64,000 bases of DNA from Vibrio methylphosphonaticus (GTDB lineage Bacteria > Pseudomonadota > Gammaproteobacteria > Enterobacterales > Vibrionaceae), in assembly GCF_023634655.1 (NCBI RefSeq), contig NZ_JAMKMS010000019.1, positions 1-64,000 on the forward strand. Direction: 5' to 3'. The translations under genes and the position numbers were made by a program. Below, piece after piece: positions 61,782 through 64,000 of this stretch. The notes beneath the pieces were generated by a model. That model was not told the origin of the DNA, ran no database searches, and saw only the letters and a list, made by a program, of their open reading frames with translations. Position 1 is the stretch's first letter; every line of letters begins with the position of its first letter.

Positions 61782-61810
61782 TTTTCACATCCTACAAAAC
61801 AAAGTATAAT
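61782..61810 (+). promoter_or_regulatory. Probable sigma-70 promoter of ttcA
   Basis: A -35-like TTTTCA (61782-61787) and a perfect -10 TATAAT (61805-61810) are separated by 17 bases. The ttcA start is at 61876. Confidence 0.6.
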
Positions 61811-61875
61811 CCGCGCCCTAGAACGCATCCGACGGTCAATGATCGTCGAACAAGTCGGTAGTATGAGAAATCGCA

Positions 61876-62769
61876 ATGAATCAAAAAGATACCAGAAAAG
61901 AGACACTTGAATTCAACAAACTCCAAAAACGCCTTAGGAGAAATGTTGGTAATGCCATCATAGATTACAACATGATTGAAGAGAATGATGTGGTCATGGC
62001 ATGTATCAGTGGTGGTAAAGACTCATTTGCGATGCTCGATATTTTGTTACGATTGAAAGAAGCGGCGCCAATTCATTTTGACGTTGTAGCGGTCAATCTC
62101 GATCAGAAACAACCAGGGTTCCCTGAGCACATTTTGCCTGAGTACTTTGAAACATTGAATATTCCTTATTACATTGTTGATAAAGATACCTATTCAGTCG
62201 TGAAGGAGAAAATCCCTGAAGGTAAAACAACATGTGGCCTATGTTCACGTTTACGCCGCGGCACCTTATATTCGTTTGCAGAAAAAATTGGTGCGACTAA
62301 AATCGCATTGGGTCATCATCTAGACGATATTGTTGAAACTATGTTTTTAAACATGTTCCATGGTGCACGTTTAAAGGCGATGCCGCCTAAGCTTCGTTCA
62401 GATGATGGTCGTAATGTGGTCATTCGTCCGCTGACGTATTGTCGTGAAGCTGATTTGATCCAGTATGCTGAGCATAAAGAATTCCCAATTATTCCGTGTA
62501 ACCTTTGTGGCTCGCAAGAAAATCTACAGCGCCAAAGTATTAAAGCAATGCTGATTGATTGGGATAAGAAGACCCCCGGTCGCGTAGAAAAGATTTTCAA
62601 GTCGATTCAAAATGTAAGCCCAAGCCAATTAGCGGATAAAGATTTATTTGATTTCGAAAACCTCCCGATTGATAGAGAAGGAGAGCGCGCTCAATACGGG
62701 TTTAACGAAGCGGAAATTTCATCTTCAAACATCGATGAGTCGATGTTTATCAATGTTGCAAATATCTAG
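61876..62769 (+). CDS. ttcA: tRNA 2-thiocytidine synthetase TtcA
   Basis: A 297-residue cytosolic enzyme that thiolates cytidine 32 in certain tRNAs. It has the PP-loop [12 protein letters not shown] (SGGKDS at residues 45-50) that adenylates the base, and the paired cysteines C120/C123 (CGLCSR) and C208/C211 (CNLCGS) that hold its [4Fe-4S] cluster and sulfur. Length and order match the family. It is monocistronic with a promoter and terminator of its own. Confidence 0.97.
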   Translation: MNQKDTRKETLEFNKLQKRLRRNVGNAIIDYNMIEENDVVMACISGGKDSFAMLDILLRLKEAAPIHFDVVAVNLDQKQPGFPEHILPEYFETLNIPYYIVDKDTYSVVKEKIPEGKTTCGLCSRLRRGTLYSFAEKIGATKIALGHHLDDIVETMFLNMFHGARLKAMPPKLRSDDGRNVVIRPLTYCREADLIQYAEHKEFPIIPCNLCGSQENLQRQSIKAMLIDWDKKTPGRVEKIFKSIQNVSPSQLADKDLFDFENLPIDREGERAQYGFNEAEISSSNIDESMFINVANI

Positions 62770-62818
62770 CGGTCATCAGTGCTGCCCCTTTCCGGATATG
62801 CACTGACGAACAAGCAGC

Positions 62819-62845
62819 AAAAAGCCCCATAAATGGGGCTTTTTG
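62819..62845. terminator. Terminator after ttcA
   Basis: AAAAGCCCCAT (62820-62830) pairs perfectly with ATGGGGCTTTT (62833-62843), with A- and T-runs. It also serves the convergent uspE gene. Confidence 0.85.
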
Positions 62846-62922
62846 CTAATGGCCTCTTTTTTTTAACCGCCTCTTTTTGACAACGGCTTATGGGTGACCG
62901 TATCTAACACTGACTAGTGACC

Positions 62923-63867
62923 TTACTCGTCGTTTGGTGCTAGTGGGCTAATGTAACCATCAGGTTTAAGCGCAAGCACATCACAATTAATCTTATCAAT
63001 CACATGCTCAGCTGTATTACCAATGAAAACAGCAGATAGCCCCGTGCGCCCAGTTGTACCTAAAATAACCATTGCAGCGTCCAAGCGTTTTGCCACTTCA
63101 GGAATAATGTCTTCCGGTAACCCTTGCTCAACGATGGTTTGCTCTTCTGCGTAACCATGTTTTTGACGTAATGCTTTCATCGCAGTGAGGTGGTGACCTC
63201 TTACCGCATCAGTGTAAGTTGCTGGGTCAAACTCCGGCAGTTCTATGGTGATATTAGCGGGAGTTACAGGGTAGGAGTTAACCAGATAGCCCGTCGCCCC
63301 CAAACGCTCGGTTAAACTATCAAGTTGTTGAATCATGCTATCGTTGAGATCAATATGCGTTGGGTTTTCTGAGCCTACATGAACGGAAGCTACGATATTG
63401 GCGTCGGCTGGCCAGTCAGAGTTTTTCACTAATAACACCGGAGCAGGGCATTTCCTAATAAGGTGCCAATCGGTGGGGGTGAAAATAACAGACTCTAAGA
63501 TGTCATGTTTGCGGGTCGCCTTGATAACAATATCGTGACCATCTTCAAATACTTTTTCAATAATGGCAACGTAAGGGCGATTGTGCCAAACGACTTTGAT
63601 TTCCAAATCAAAACTGTCGTCAGTAAATGGGTCAGCAAGTGTTTTCATCCATTCTTCACGCTGCTGAATAACGCCACGTCGCATGGCATCTCTTTCATCA
63701 TGGGAAAGCATCGATGTCATGTCATAAGAAAAATCATAAATAGAGAGAAAAAACGATATCCGACTTCTTGAGCGGCTTTTCTTTGCAAGCTGTACAGCAC
63801 GAACAAGAGCAGGTTGCTCTTCGCTATTTAAATTAGCAACGACGAGAATGTTATTGTATATGCTCAT
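62923..63867 (-). CDS. uspE: Universal stress protein UspE
   Basis: A 314-residue cytosolic protein with two tandem Usp domains (about 1-145 and 155-305). The second domain has the ATP-binding-like motif ILGTTGRTGLSAVFIGNTAEH (given here in part: GTTGRTGLSAVFIGNTAEH). The first domain has the degenerate IKATRKHDILESVIF instead. This double-domain form is UspE, linked to DNA-damage and motility stress in E. coli. In Vibrio and relatives it lies next to fnr; the terminator-like hairpin at 63966-63989 and the minus orientation fit such a neighbour just outside the window. Confidence 0.93.
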   Translation of the reverse strand: MSIYNNILVVANLNSEEQPALVRAVQLAKKSRSRSRISFFLSIYDFSYDMTSMLSHDERDAMRRGVIQQREEWMKTLADPFTDDSFDLEIKVVWHNRPYVAIIEKVFEDGHDIVIKATRKHDILESVIFTPTDWHLIRKCPAPVLLVKNSDWPADANIVASVHVGSENPTHIDLNDSMIQQLDSLTERLGATGYLVNSYPVTPANITIELPEFDPATYTDAVRGHHLTAMKALRQKHGYAEEQTIVEQGLPEDIIPEVAKRLDAAMVILGTTGRTGLSAVFIGNTAEHVIDKINCDVLALKPDGYISPLAPNDE

Positions 63868-63965
63868 AGAGTCTCCTTACCAAAATGGTAACTTCGTTCA
63901 CTTAACTTTAGCGCACTTAGGAGAATCTTTTTAGAGAAAGTAAGGGGTTAGGGGAAGAAATTTGA

Positions 63966-63987
63966 AGTGGCTCATCAAAGAGCCACT
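63966..63987 (-). terminator. Hairpin at the right edge, probably ending the next gene
   Basis: AGTGGCT (63966-63972) pairs with AGCCACT (63981-63987). It lies upstream of uspE, so on the minus strand it would terminate a gene beyond the window. Confidence 0.55.
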
Positions 63988-64000
63988 ATATTAAGCAACA

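Overview
The window reads as a chromosomal segment of a Vibrio-like marine gammaproteobacterium. The evidence is the gene content: a potABCD locus with two PotD copies next to ttcA and uspE, a Vibrio-type formate dehydrogenase locus with DUF3305/DUF3306, TorD-like and Tat-peptide accessory genes, a MobB-MoeA fusion, and a DUF2960 protein. No rRNA, tRNA or CRISPR array was found. Comparisons with other Vibrio genomes are from memory, not from a search.

Layout. (1) 0.3-5.4 kb: a hydantoinase/oxoprolinase-type catabolic cassette (HyuA-like, DUF917, NCS1 permease) with a divergent LysR regulator. (2) 5.5-7.1 kb: a secreted fusion of a ParB/sulfiredoxin-like domain with a family I pyrophosphatase. 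(3) 7.4-13.9 kb: two internally deleted IS6-family elements in inverted orientation enclosing a glycine-zipper protein, pdxY, aspartate 4-decarboxylase and the aspartate:alanine antiporter. The decarboxylase and antiporter form a proton-motive aspartate/alanine cycle, and the pyridoxal kinase would supply its PLP. (4) 13.9-17.1 kb: M32 carboxypeptidase, LysE-type exporter and small proteins. (5) 17.1-25.9 kb: molybdenum/tungsten cofactor genes (mobB-moeA, mobA), a tungstate-type ABC importer (tupABC) and a divergent sigma-54 response regulator/histidine kinase pair. (6) 26.0-35.6 kb: an accessory-looking block. It holds a five-gene operon of small secreted proteins, an AraC regulator, an HlyD/DUF2955 export pair, a phospholipase D-like lipoprotein, a third paralogue of the small secreted proteins and an outer-membrane barrel protein. 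(7) 35.6-40.8 kb: an MscS channel co-transcribed with a membrane AAA/STAND-like protein whose Walker A lysine is replaced, then the ABC-F protein YbiT. (8) 40.9-51.1 kb: fdhD and the formate dehydrogenase operon. (9) 51.6-53.7 kb: amtB and cobB. (10) 53.9-59.1 kb: polyamine uptake. (11) 59.4-63.9 kb: membrane protein, Bax-like glucosaminidase, DUF2987, ttcA, uspE.

How the parts work together. The clearest system-level signal is regulatory. The tungstate importer (minus strand, 22207-22222) and the formate dehydrogenase operon (43419-43434) each have a well-spaced sigma-54 -24/-12 promoter. Upstream of both lie related GACAAAATGTC-like palindromic sites. The only sigma-54 activator encoded here sits next to the importer. 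I infer that this two-component system coordinates Mo/W uptake with formate dehydrogenase production. A separate sigma-54 promoter with two NtrC-like sites precedes amtB. The least explained part is the 26-35.6 kb block. Its three secreted paralogues share a Cys-Gly-Ile signature and a terminal cysteine, look pilin-like, and have no usher or CsgG nearby.
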